Below, piece after piece: positions 23,774-30,659 of a stretch of 30,728 bases of DNA (positions within the stretch are counted from its first letter, which is position 1; every line of letters begins with the position of its first letter). The DNA comes from an uncultured Collinsella sp. (GTDB lineage: Bacteria; Actinomycetota; Coriobacteriia; Coriobacteriales; Coriobacteriaceae), in assembly GCA_900756945.1 (NCBI GenBank), contig CAAELZ010000078.1:1-30728 (forward strand), in the 5' to 3' direction. A program made the translations under genes and the position numbers. Under the pieces are notes generated by a model. It had not been told where the DNA came from. It did no database searches and saw only the letters and a program-made list of their open reading frames with translations.

Positions 23774-24091
23774 ATGGATTGCCTGAAGGTATCAAGCAAA
23801 TCATCGCCCGCGTCCGTTGCCGGCGCCATCGCCGGCATGGTCAAGGATGGTGTACCCGTCAACATCCAATGTGTCGGTGCCGGTGCTGTCAACCAGGCCA
23901 TTAAGGCCGTGGCTATCGCGCGCGGTTTTTTGATTCCAACCGGTTTTGATATTTCCTGCGCGCCCGTGTTCTCCGACATCCTCATTAACGGGGAGTCGCG
24001 CACGGCCATCCGCCTTTCTATCTACGTTCACCAGATCAATCGAGCTGCTATGGATAACGTCGTCATTGATGATGTTAAGCCTGTGGCATAG
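23774..24091 (+). CDS. spoVS: Stage V sporulation protein S (SpoVS) family protein
   Basis: A 105-residue member of the SpoVS family, small Alba-like nucleic-acid-binding proteins. The start MDCLKVSSKSSPASVAGAIAG and the segment VGAGAVNQAIKAVAIARGF are diagnostic. The Bacillus protein has 86 residues; the C-terminal ~20 residues here (about 85-105) are extra. AGGAG nine bases before the ATG supports the start. In Bacillus SpoVS acts in sporulation, but the family also occurs in non-sporulating bacteria and archaea, where its role is unclear. Neighbours rny (upstream) and miaB (downstream) match the Bacillus order. Confidence 0.93.
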   Translation: MDCLKVSSKSSPASVAGAIAGMVKDGVPVNIQCVGAGAVNQAIKAVAIARGFLIPTGFDISCAPVFSDILINGESRTAIRLSIYVHQINRAAMDNVVIDDVKPVA

Positions 24092-24140
24092 CTTCTGCTT
24101 GCCTCGATTCGCCTCCCTTCCATCGTTAGGACTTATGCAC

Positions 24141-25511
24141 ATGGACCAGCGTTCCGTACGCGATATTCTTGCCGGTAAAACCTACTTTATCCGCACCTTT
24201 GGCTGCCAGATGAATCAGCACGATTCCGAGCGCGTGAGCGGTCTGCTCGATTCGTATGGTTGCCTCATGGCGCTCGATCCCGAGCATGCCGATATCGTTG
24301 TCTTCATGACATGCTGTGTGCGTGAGGCCGCCGATACTCGCCTGTACGGTCAGTGCAATTCCTGCAAAAGCCTGCCGCCTTCGCCTTCGGGCAAGCGTGT
24401 GGTTGCCGTGGGCGGCTGCATCGCGCAGCGTGATGGCGAGGGCCTGCTCACCAACGTCGATAACGTCAATGTCATCTTTGGCACGCATTCTATCGCACAT
24501 GTGGCCGAGCTCATTGCCGAGGCGTTCCTTGACGGCAAGCGTCATATCCGCACCAATGAGCATGAGGATACGGATGCCATGAGCATGCCGTGGCATCGCG
24601 AGACCCAGTATCACGCCTGGGTGCCCATCATGACGGGCTGCAATAATTTCTGCACCTACTGCATCGTGCCGTACGTGCGCGGTCGCGAAAAGAGTCGCCC
24701 CTTCGAGGAGATTGTCGACGAGGTGACCGGTTTGGTGCGCCAGGGCGTGCGCGAGATCACACTGTTGGGCCAAAACGTTAACTCATATGGTCGCGATCTG
24801 TTTGGCAAGCCGCGTTTTGCCGATTTGCTGCGCGCCGTAGGCGATACGGGTGTGGAGCGCATCTTCTTTACATCTTCACATCCCAAGGACCTGCTGCCCG
24901 AGACCATCGACGCCATGGCCGAGACGCCTGCCGTTATGCCGCAGCTGCACTTGGCTGTCCAGTCAGGTTCGACACGGATCCTCAAAGAGATGAATCGCCG
25001 TTATACACGCGAGGACTATCTGGGCCTTGTCGATCGCATTCGCAACCGCATGCCCGATATCGCGCTCTCGACCGACATTATCGTTGGCTTCCCGGGCGAG
25101 ACTGAAGAAGACTTTGAGCAGACGCTCTCACTTGCTGAGACGGTCCGCTATGCTCAGGCCTATACCTTCATCTATTCCAAGCGCGCCGGTACCCCGGCCG
25201 CCGAGATTGACGATCCTACGCCGCATGAGGTTATTCTCGAGCGTTTCAACCGCCTGGTTAAGGTTATCGAGACCACGGCACACGAGTATAACCAGGGCGA
25301 GCTTCATACTGTGGTGCCGGCGCTCATTGAGGGAACGAGTAAAAAGAACGACGCGGTCCTGCTGGGCAAGAGTCCCAAGAATCAGACCGTGCATGCGCCT
25401 ATCCCCGAGGGTTACAGCATCGATCAGCTTGTTGGCAAGATCGTTGATGTTGACGTTGACGTTGCCAAGACCTGGTATTTGTCCGGCTCCGTTGTGGGCG
25501 AGCCGCGCTAA
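24141..25511 (+). CDS. miaB: tRNA-2-methylthio-N6-dimethylallyladenosine synthase MiaB
   Basis: Radical-SAM methylthiotransferase that adds the 2-methylthio group to i6A37 of tRNAs reading UNN codons. MTTase cluster cysteines are C22 (GCQMN), C58 (TCCVRE) and C93 (GGCIAQ). The radical SAM cluster is C167, C171 and C174 in GCNNFCTYCIVPYVRGREKSR. A TRAM domain ends the 456-residue protein. The ATG at 24141 was preferred to one two codons upstream (24135) because the TTAGGA ribosome binding site at 24126-24131 is at better distance. The open frame extending far upstream into spoVS is not used. Its stop overlaps the miaA start by one base, so modification enzymes acting successively on A37 are translated together. 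Confidence 0.95.
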   Translation: MDQRSVRDILAGKTYFIRTFGCQMNQHDSERVSGLLDSYGCLMALDPEHADIVVFMTCCVREAADTRLYGQCNSCKSLPPSPSGKRVVAVGGCIAQRDGEGLLTNVDNVNVIFGTHSIAHVAELIAEAFLDGKRHIRTNEHEDTDAMSMPWHRETQYHAWVPIMTGCNNFCTYCIVPYVRGREKSRPFEEIVDEVTGLVRQGVREITLLGQNVNSYGRDLFGKPRFADLLRAVGDTGVERIFFTSSHPKDLLPETIDAMAETPAVMPQLHLAVQSGSTRILKEMNRRYTREDYLGLVDRIRNRMPDIALSTDIIVGFPGETEEDFEQTLSLAETVRYAQAYTFIYSKRAGTPAAEIDDPTPHEVILERFNRLVKVIETTAHEYNQGELHTVVPALIEGTSKKNDAVLLGKSPKNQTVHAPIPEGYSIDQLVGKIVDVDVDVAKTWYLSGSVVGEPR

Positions 25512-26449
25512 TGGTTTCTCCCGGGGCAGGTCTTTCCGCCGTTGCGATCGTCGGTCCGACGGCGGTTGGTAAGAGTGATGTTGCCGACCGTTTGGCAGCT
25601 CGTCTTTCGTCCGAAGTGCTGTCGTGTGATGCGATGCAAATCTATCGCGGCATGGACATCGGTACCGCAAAGATGGCGCCCGATGAGTGTACGGCGCCGC
25701 TGCGTCTTGTCGACATTGTAGAGCCGGGTGTGGCATATTCTGCTGCGCTTTATCAGGCTGACGCTCGCGCGCATGTTGAACGTCTCCTTGGTTTGGGTTG
25801 CCTGCCGGTTTTTTGCGGAGGTACGGGGCTGTATCTCAAGGCCGCTCTTGATGAGATGGACTTTCCCTCGGGTGAACTTGAGGACGATCGCCGTGCGGGC
25901 TATCAGGAGCTTGCCGAGCGTATTGGCGAGGAAGAACTGCACGCGCTGCTTGCCGAGCGTGACCCCGAGTCCGCTGCGGTCATCCACCTCCATAATGTTC
26001 GTCGCGTGATTCGCGCACTCGAAATGCACGATGATGGCGTGTCCTACGCGCAGCAAAAATCGCAGTTTAGTGTTCCGCGCGAGCATTATCACGCTCTGTG
26101 GTTCGGATTGACGCGTAATCGCGAGGCGCTTTACGAGCGTATTAACCTACGTGTCGATCTGATGTTTGAGCAGGGTCTTGTTGATGAGGTGCGCGGTCTT
26201 ATGGACCAGGGGCTGGGAGATGCCCTGACGTCGATGCAGGCAATTGGCTATAAAGAGATCATCGATGCTTTCAATGGCGTGATTTCTATGGATGAGGCTC
26301 GCGAACTCATTAAGATGCGTTCGCGTCGTTATGCCAAGCGTCAGCTTTCGTGGTTTAAGCGCGATGACCGTATCGTGTGGTTTGATATGGATGAATGTGC
26401 GATCGATGGGGTCGTTGAGGATATCCTGCATCGTATTGAGGCTGTCTAA
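25511..26449 (+). CDS. miaA: tRNA dimethylallyltransferase MiaA
   Basis: Transfers the dimethylallyl group to A37 of tRNA, giving i6A, the substrate of MiaB. The P-loop GPTAVGKS is at residues 15-22, CDAMQIYRGMDIGTAK matches the substrate-binding motif, and GGTGLYLKAALD and the helix RRVIRALEM follow. The tRNA-binding ending RSRRYAKRQLSWFKRD is present. The 312-residue length is usual. The ATG overlaps the miaB stop as TAATG, and the gene's own stop overlaps the hflX start in the same way. The miaB-miaA-hflX grouping is common in bacteria. Confidence 0.95.
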   Translation: MVSPGAGLSAVAIVGPTAVGKSDVADRLAARLSSEVLSCDAMQIYRGMDIGTAKMAPDECTAPLRLVDIVEPGVAYSAALYQADARAHVERLLGLGCLPVFCGGTGLYLKAALDEMDFPSGELEDDRRAGYQELAERIGEEELHALLAERDPESAAVIHLHNVRRVIRALEMHDDGVSYAQQKSQFSVPREHYHALWFGLTRNREALYERINLRVDLMFEQGLVDEVRGLMDQGLGDALTSMQAIGYKEIIDAFNGVISMDEARELIKMRSRRYAKRQLSWFKRDDRIVWFDMDECAIDGVVEDILHRIEAV

Positions 26450-27738
26450 TGGCCCGTTTTCCCCTTGTTCCCACGGTACCCGAGCCCGAGCGTGCCATTT
26501 TGGTTGGTGTTGAATGGCGCGACAATGCATGGCCGCTCGATCGCTCGCTTGATGAGCTGGAGCGTCTTGCCCACACGGCTGGTGCCCAGTGCGTGGCACG
26601 CTTATCGCAGCGTTTGGTAAAGCCGTATCCTAAATCGTTTATCGGTTCCGGTAAGGTTGAGGAGCTTTGCGGCCTAGTGCATCGCATGGATGCTGATGTC
26701 GTTATTTTTGACGACGACCTGACGCCCTCGCAGCAATCCTATTTGGAGAAAGCCGTGGGCGAGCCGGTAAAGATTATCGATCGTACTGCACTGATCTTGG
26801 ATATCTTTGGCCTTCATGCTCAGACGCGTGAGGGACGTCTACAGGTACAGCTGGCACAGCTTCAATATTTGTTGCCTCGTCTGCGTGGCATGTGGAGTCA
26901 TCTCGCCAAGGAACAGACGCGCGGCGGCATCGGCTCACGCTTTGGTCAGGGCGAAAGTCAGCTCGAGGTCGACCGTCGCCTCATTCGTAATAAGATCGCT
27001 GCGCTTCGTCGTGAGCTCAAGCAGGTTGAACAGCGTCGCGATGTTCAATCCAAGAGCCGTCTTGAGTCACCGGCGTTTCGCGTCGCGTTAGCCGGTTATA
27101 CCAATGCCGGTAAATCGACGTTACTCAATCGTCTGACCGGCTCTACGGTACTTTCGCAGGACAAGTTGTTTGCTACGCTCGACCCGACGACGCGTTCGTA
27201 TCGCCTGCCCGGCGGTCGCGGCATGACGATCACCGATACCGTCGGCTTTATTCAAAAGCTGCCCCATGGTCTGGTCGATGCCTTTAAATCGACGCTGTCC
27301 GAGGTGTTGGGTGCCGATCTAATTCTTAAAGTCGTAGATGCGTCTGACGAGGACTATGAGCGGCAGCTGGAGGCTGTCGACCGCGTGCTTGATGAGATCG
27401 GCGCCGGAGAGCGTTTAACGCTAACCGTATTCAATAAAATCGATCTTCTCGATAGCGTCGATCGATTGAGTTTCCGTCGTCGTTATCCCGAAGCCGTGCT
27501 GTTCTCGGCCCAGACGGGTGAGGGACTCGACGATCTCGTTGATCGTATTGCTCGCGAGGCAGCTGCCACCGATGTGTTGCTCTCCGCTGATATTCCGTAT
27601 CGCGAGGGCGCTCTCATCACGCTGGTGCATGAGCAGGGAACCCTTTTGCATGAGGAATATCTCGAGGACGGTGTTCGCATTGTGGCGAAGTTGCCGGCTC
27701 GTATTGCACCGCGGCTCGAGCATTATCGCACCGAGTAG
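26449..27738 (+). CDS. hflX: GTPase HflX
   Basis: Ribosome-associated GTPase of the Obg-HflX group that rescues or splits stalled 70S ribosomes. The N-terminal HflX domain includes FIGSGKVEEL, DDDLTPSQQ and IDRTALILDIF, then the linker QLAQLQYLLPRLRGMW. The GTPase core has G1 GYTNAGKST (216-224), the G2 segment FATLDPTTR, G3 DTVGF and the G4 NKID. The 429-residue length is typical. It starts within the miaA stop (TAATG) and ends 16 bp into the convergent DUF1624 gene. It is last in the rny-to-hflX run; no terminator is visible, so transcription may run into the convergent gene. Confidence 0.94.
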   Translation: MARFPLVPTVPEPERAILVGVEWRDNAWPLDRSLDELERLAHTAGAQCVARLSQRLVKPYPKSFIGSGKVEELCGLVHRMDADVVIFDDDLTPSQQSYLEKAVGEPVKIIDRTALILDIFGLHAQTREGRLQVQLAQLQYLLPRLRGMWSHLAKEQTRGGIGSRFGQGESQLEVDRRLIRNKIAALRRELKQVEQRRDVQSKSRLESPAFRVALAGYTNAGKSTLLNRLTGSTVLSQDKLFATLDPTTRSYRLPGGRGMTITDTVGFIQKLPHGLVDAFKSTLSEVLGADLILKVVDASDEDYERQLEAVDRVLDEIGAGERLTLTVFNKIDLLDSVDRLSFRRRYPEAVLFSAQTGEGLDDLVDRIAREAAATDVLLSADIPYREGALITLVHEQGTLLHEEYLEDGVRIVAKLPARIAPRLEHYRTE

Positions 27739-28427
27739 ACGAGCTCCAAAATGCCCAGAATGATGGGCTGATGCAGCAGATAAAAGGGGAGTGCGTGACG
27801 TCCAAGGCTGGCGAGCACCGGCAGGGGGTTGGCGTAGGCCCAGCTAGGGACGGTCTTATTGATTCCCTGCGCTATGTGTGCGGCGAAGTATCCTGCAAGA
27901 TACATAAAGATAAACGGGATGATGGGGTAGTAATCACCTGAGACAAACCCAGGGCTCGGAAATCCCAGCCACGCCAGGTAGTGGACAGGGTAGGTCGTTT
28001 TGGGGATGCTCCAGGTGAGGGCGAACAACACAAGGCATAGGGACATACCCCATCTCGCCGATATCTTCTTAAGGACGGGATCGGTTAACGCCACGATGCC
28101 GGTACATGCGGCCATGCAGTAGATGATGCCAAAATTAACTGAATCGTCGACTGAGACAAGTGTTGTTGCCAACCAGACGACGAGTGCTGCTGAGGCGTAT
28201 TTGGCGGCACGTTTGATATTGTTGCGCGAAAGGGTGCACATCCAACCCGCGATAAACAAAAATACCCAGCTGATGCTGGCGCGCCAGATGTCTTGAAAGA
28301 CGGTCTGGGTAAACCAGGGCATATCCCAACCGTACAGGTAGGCGAGATCGTAGCAAGCGTGAAAACCTGCCATTGAAATCATCGTAAACCCGCGGACGGT
28401 ATCAAAGATGGTGATGCGTTTTTGCAT
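27723..28427 (-). CDS. DUF1624/heparan-glucosaminide N-acetyltransferase-like membrane protein
   Basis: A 234-residue polytopic membrane protein with about seven hydrophobic helices. The opening KRITIFDTVRGFTMISMAGFHACYDLAYLYG is characteristic of the DUF1624 group related to heparan-alpha-glucosaminide N-acetyltransferase and other membrane acyltransferases. Helices follow at WVFLFIAGWM, ALVVWLATTL, MSLCLVLFAL and IIPFIFMYLAGYF. The C-terminal LGRHALPFYLLHQPIILGIL also fits the group. The substrate is unknown; envelope glycan acetylation is a guess from the family. Its start overlaps the lexA stop by one base (TAATG on the minus strand), so it is probably cotranscribed with lexA and may rise in SOS. 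Its 3' end overlaps hflX by 16 bp. Confidence 0.75.
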   Translation of the reverse strand: MQKRITIFDTVRGFTMISMAGFHACYDLAYLYGWDMPWFTQTVFQDIWRASISWVFLFIAGWMCTLSRNNIKRAAKYASAALVVWLATTLVSVDDSVNFGIIYCMAACTGIVALTDPVLKKISARWGMSLCLVLFALTWSIPKTTYPVHYLAWLGFPSPGFVSGDYYPIIPFIFMYLAGYFAAHIAQGINKTVPSWAYANPLPVLASLGRHALPFYLLHQPIILGILELVYSVR

Positions 28428-29071
28428 TACGAGAACCGGCGCATCAAGCCGACGACTTTGCCCAAGATAACGGGATTCGTTGCATAGATAGGCTCCATGG
28501 TGTCATTCTCAGGCTGCAGGCGTACGCGTCCCTGTTCCTTGTAGAACGTCTTGACGGTCGCTGAGCCATCAATCATGGCCACGACAATTTCGCCGTTCAT
28601 GGCACTCTTTTGTTCACGGACGATGATGTAATCGCCATTGAAGATGCCGACATTGATCATTGAGCTCCCATGCACCTCAAGGATAAAGGAACCCTGATCG
28701 GTGGCGATTTCGGTCGGGATAGTAAAAGTGTCTTCGATATTCTGCTCGGCCAGAATGGGAATCCCAGCCGCGACGCGACCAACGAGCGGTAGCGAGACCG
28801 TTCCGCGAGGTGCGGTGGGCTCGTCAGATTTAGAAATTGAGACAGAGGAACCGTCCTCGTTAAAGAGTTCCAGGGCGCGCGGTTTGGTGGCATCGCGCTT
28901 GAGTAGCCCGCGCGCCTCCAGGGCAGATAGATGGGCGTGCACGGTGCTGGGGGAGGAAAGTCCCACGGCAGAAGCCATCTCGCGCACGCTGGGCGGATAA
29001 CCCTTCTCCTGCTGATATTCCTTGATGAAGTCGTAAATTTGCTGCTGACGCTTGGTAATTTTGCGAGCCAT
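28427..29071 (-). CDS. lexA: SOS repressor LexA
   Basis: Represses SOS genes until RecA filaments provoke its self-cleavage. Residues 1-65 are a winged helix (KRQQQIYDFI, PPSVREMASAVGLSSPSTVHAHL). The cleavage site is A102-G103 in VAAGIPILAE. The catalytic dyad is S137 (HGSSM) and K174 (ATVKTF). The 214-residue length and layout are standard. The ATG at 29071 was chosen because it has GAGAGG upstream and begins with the family N-terminus MARKITKRQQ; an in-frame upstream ATG at 29176 would extend over the operators. Three LexA-box-like sites lie upstream, so the gene is autoregulated. The following membrane gene overlaps it by one base. Confidence 0.96.
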   Translation of the reverse strand: MARKITKRQQQIYDFIKEYQQEKGYPPSVREMASAVGLSSPSTVHAHLSALEARGLLKRDATKPRALELFNEDGSSVSISKSDEPTAPRGTVSLPLVGRVAAGIPILAEQNIEDTFTIPTEIATDQGSFILEVHGSSMINVGIFNGDYIIVREQKSAMNGEIVVAMIDGSATVKTFYKEQGRVRLQPENDTMEPIYATNPVILGKVVGLMRRFS

Positions 29072-29095
29072 CAGGGCATCCTCTCTACCCATGTC

Positions 29096-29107
29096 AAACA
29101 AATGTTC
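29096..29107. promoter_or_regulatory. Degenerate LexA box near the lexA start
   Basis: AAAC-AAAT-GTTC differs from GAAC-N4-GTTC at one base. It lies about 25 bp upstream of the lexA ATG. It may be a weak third operator or a fortuitous match. Confidence 0.4.
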
Positions 29108-29116
29108 GAATTTTGC

Positions 29117-29144
29117 TTGACAGGAACAACTGTTCGAAGATAAT
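29117..29144 (+). promoter_or_regulatory. Promoter of the LysM gene (TTGACA-16-GATAAT)
   Basis: A perfect -35 (29117-29122) and a GATAAT -10 (29139-29144) spaced by 16 bp, reading toward the LysM gene. A LexA box fills the spacer, the same layout as at recA. The lexA promoter on the opposite strand is not clear to me. Confidence 0.75.
29123..29136. promoter_or_regulatory. LexA box 1 between lexA and the LysM gene
   Basis: GGAACAACTGTTCG contains GAAC-N4-GTTC. It directly follows the -35 of the LysM promoter, so LexA would block that promoter and probably lexA as well. Confidence 0.88.
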
Positions 29145-29150
29145 AATAAC

Positions 29151-29164
29151 CGAACATTCGTTCT
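29151..29164. promoter_or_regulatory. LexA box 2 between lexA and the LysM gene
   Basis: CGAACATTCGTTCT contains GAAC-N4-GTTC, 28 bp centre to centre from box 1. It lies just past the predicted LysM start of transcription. Two boxes fit a tightly controlled divergent SOS promoter pair. Confidence 0.87.
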
Positions 29165-29231
29165 CGCGCTAGACATTTTTGTCCGCGCGGCTTGATAAAA
29201 CTGTTCTCAGCAAAACACGCGAGAGGAGAAC

Positions 29232-29684
29232 ATGATGAAAGCAACGAATATGGTCCAGGGAAACCTCGCCCTTAAGCTCGAGATGCCTGCGGAACCCACT
29301 TTTACTGTTGTTCAGGGTGGCCGCTCCGGCTTTCAGCCTTTGACCGTAAAGTCTGCTCGCAATCAGCAGGCTGCAGTCGCGCCGGCCCGCGTTGCCCTGA
29401 AGGTTCCGACGATTGTCGCTGTTGCCGTTTCGCTTACGCTCTTCTTTGTCCTTGCTACGTCGGTCTTTAGCGCTCGCCACACCGCGTATGCCGAGTCCGT
29501 TTCCAACGTTACCTACGAGACCATTCGCGTTCAGCCTGGCGATTCTCTTTGGTCTCTTGCCGAGGAATATCCTATCGAAGGCCTTTCCACGCAAGAGACT
29601 TCCGACATGATCCGTAACGTCAATCATCTGGAGCATGGTTCGCTCGTCGCCGGTGCGCATCTTAAGGTTCCTGCTCGTTCGTAA
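29232..29684 (+). CDS. Membrane-anchored LysM protein, probable SOS division inhibitor (YneA-like)
   Basis: A 150-residue protein with a cytoplasmic N-terminus of about 55 residues, a single transmembrane helix (about 58-79) and an external LysM peptidoglycan-binding domain (about 95-147, opening YETIRVQPGDSLWSLAEEY). This is the architecture of Bacillus YneA and its relatives, SOS-induced suppressors of cell division, although YneA's N-terminus is shorter. Divergence from lexA and the LexA box in its promoter strongly support SOS control; the inhibitory role is inferred. GAGAGGAG lies just upstream of two consecutive ATGs (29232 and 29235); the second has better spacing, so the true protein may be one residue shorter. 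It could instead be a general LysM cell-wall protein. Confidence 0.82.
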   Translation: MMKATNMVQGNLALKLEMPAEPTFTVVQGGRSGFQPLTVKSARNQQAAVAPARVALKVPTIVAVAVSLTLFFVLATSVFSARHTAYAESVSNVTYETIRVQPGDSLWSLAEEYPIEGLSTQETSDMIRNVNHLEHGSLVAGAHLKVPARS

Positions 29685-29697
29685 TCATTATCGCGCT

Positions 29698-29741
29698 GCG
29701 CATGGTACCCTTGTTATCGTTTAAGAGGAGGTACCATGCGC
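29698..29741. promoter_or_regulatory. 12-bp inverted repeat covering the nrdR start codon
   Basis: GCGCATGGTACC (29698-29709) and GGTACCATGCGC (29730-29741) are exact reverse complements with a 20-nt spacer. The right arm contains the nrdR ATG and the last two bases of its AGAGGAGG ribosome binding site. If both arms are transcribed, the hairpin would hide the start codon; otherwise it may be a protein-binding operator. Confidence 0.65.
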
Positions 29742-30179
29742 TGTCCCAAATGCGGCAAGGCACATACCCGCGTCGTTGATTCCCGTATGCAGGAGTCAAA
29801 TAACACCATTAAGCGCCGTCGCGAATGTTGCTCGTGTAACTACCGCTTTACAACGTTCGAGCGATGCGAAGACCCAATCGAGGTCATTAAGTCAGACGGA
29901 ACCAAGCAGCGGTTCGATCGCAATAAGCTGCTCGTCGGCTTGATGCGCGCCACCATCAAGCGCGATATCGACACTAAGAAGCTCAATGAGATTATCGACG
30001 ACATCGAGGTCGAGCTGCGTTCTCGCACGCTGACGGCCGTCACGTCCCATGAGTTAGGTGACATGGTGCTCAAGCGCTTGGCCAAGATCGACAAGGTAGC
30101 GTACATTCGCTTTGCCTCGGTCTACCGTGATTTCAAAGACGTCGATGAGTTTCTGCAAGAGCTCGACAAGCTAAGGTGA
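29736..30179 (+). CDS. nrdR: Transcriptional repressor NrdR
   Basis: Zinc-finger and ATP-cone repressor of ribonucleotide reductase genes, sensing ATP/dATP. At 147 residues it is standard length. The zinc ribbon uses C3, C6, C31 and C34 (CPKCGKAHTRVVDSR and CCSCNYRFTT). The ATP-cone domain spans about 49-139, beginning IEVIKSDGTKQRFDRNKLL. AGAGGAGG places the start at 29736. It is followed 4 bp later by dut, so both dNTP-control genes are probably one transcript. NrdR boxes would be near nrd genes, which are not in this window. Confidence 0.96.
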   Translation: MRCPKCGKAHTRVVDSRMQESNNTIKRRRECCSCNYRFTTFERCEDPIEVIKSDGTKQRFDRNKLLVGLMRATIKRDIDTKKLNEIIDDIEVELRSRTLTAVTSHELGDMVLKRLAKIDKVAYIRFASVYRDFKDVDEFLQELDKLR

Positions 30180-30183
30180 TTCC

Positions 30184-30627
30184 ATGTCCAACATTACCGT
30201 CAGCATAAAGCGTCTCGACCCCACCGTCGAGCTTCCCAAATACGCCCATCCCACCGATGCCGGCTTGGATCTGCGTTCCAACGAGGATTGCGTCCTGAAG
30301 CCCTTCGAACGCCGTCTGGTTTCTACTGGGCTGGCCATCGCCCTGCCCGACGGTTACGCCGGCTTCGTCCAGCCCCGCAGCGGCTTGGCCATCAAGCAGG
30401 GCCTGTCTATAGTTAACACGCCGGGCCTCATTGACGCCCACTACCGAGGAGAACTCAAGGTTATCCTCATCAACCTGGACCCCTCCAACAACATCCAAAT
30501 CAACAAAGGCGACCGCATAGCCCAACTCGTCATCCAAGAAGTCCCCACGGTCAACCTCATAGAAGTAGAAGAACTAGACAAAACCGACCGAGGCAAAGGA
30601 GGCTTCGGCTCCAGCGGCATCGCCTAG
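30184..30627 (+). CDS. dut: dUTP diphosphatase (dUTPase)
   Basis: Hydrolyses dUTP to dUMP and pyrophosphate, keeping uracil out of DNA and supplying thymidylate synthesis. All five motifs of the trimeric dUTPase are present in order: DAGLDL, PRSGLA, GLIDAHYRGELKV (catalytic Asp), GDRIAQLV and RGKGGFGSSG at the C-terminus. Length is 147 residues. The AAGGTG upstream lies across the end of nrdR, and the ATG is 4 bp after the nrdR stop. From about 30410 to the stop the coding strand becomes poor in G and rich in A/C, with codons such as ATA, CTA, GTA and CGA that are rare elsewhere in the window. Confidence 0.97.
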   Translation: MSNITVSIKRLDPTVELPKYAHPTDAGLDLRSNEDCVLKPFERRLVSTGLAIALPDGYAGFVQPRSGLAIKQGLSIVNTPGLIDAHYRGELKVILINLDPSNNIQINKGDRIAQLVIQEVPTVNLIEVEELDKTDRGKGGFGSSGIA

Positions 30628-30659
30628 GGCGCTCGTATCCCTCCCGCCCGGGGCTTACC

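Noticed and set aside
23946..24140. Longer N-terminus for MiaB extending into spoVS
   Set aside because: The extension lies out of frame inside spoVS and has no similarity to the family; the ribosome binding site is at 24126.
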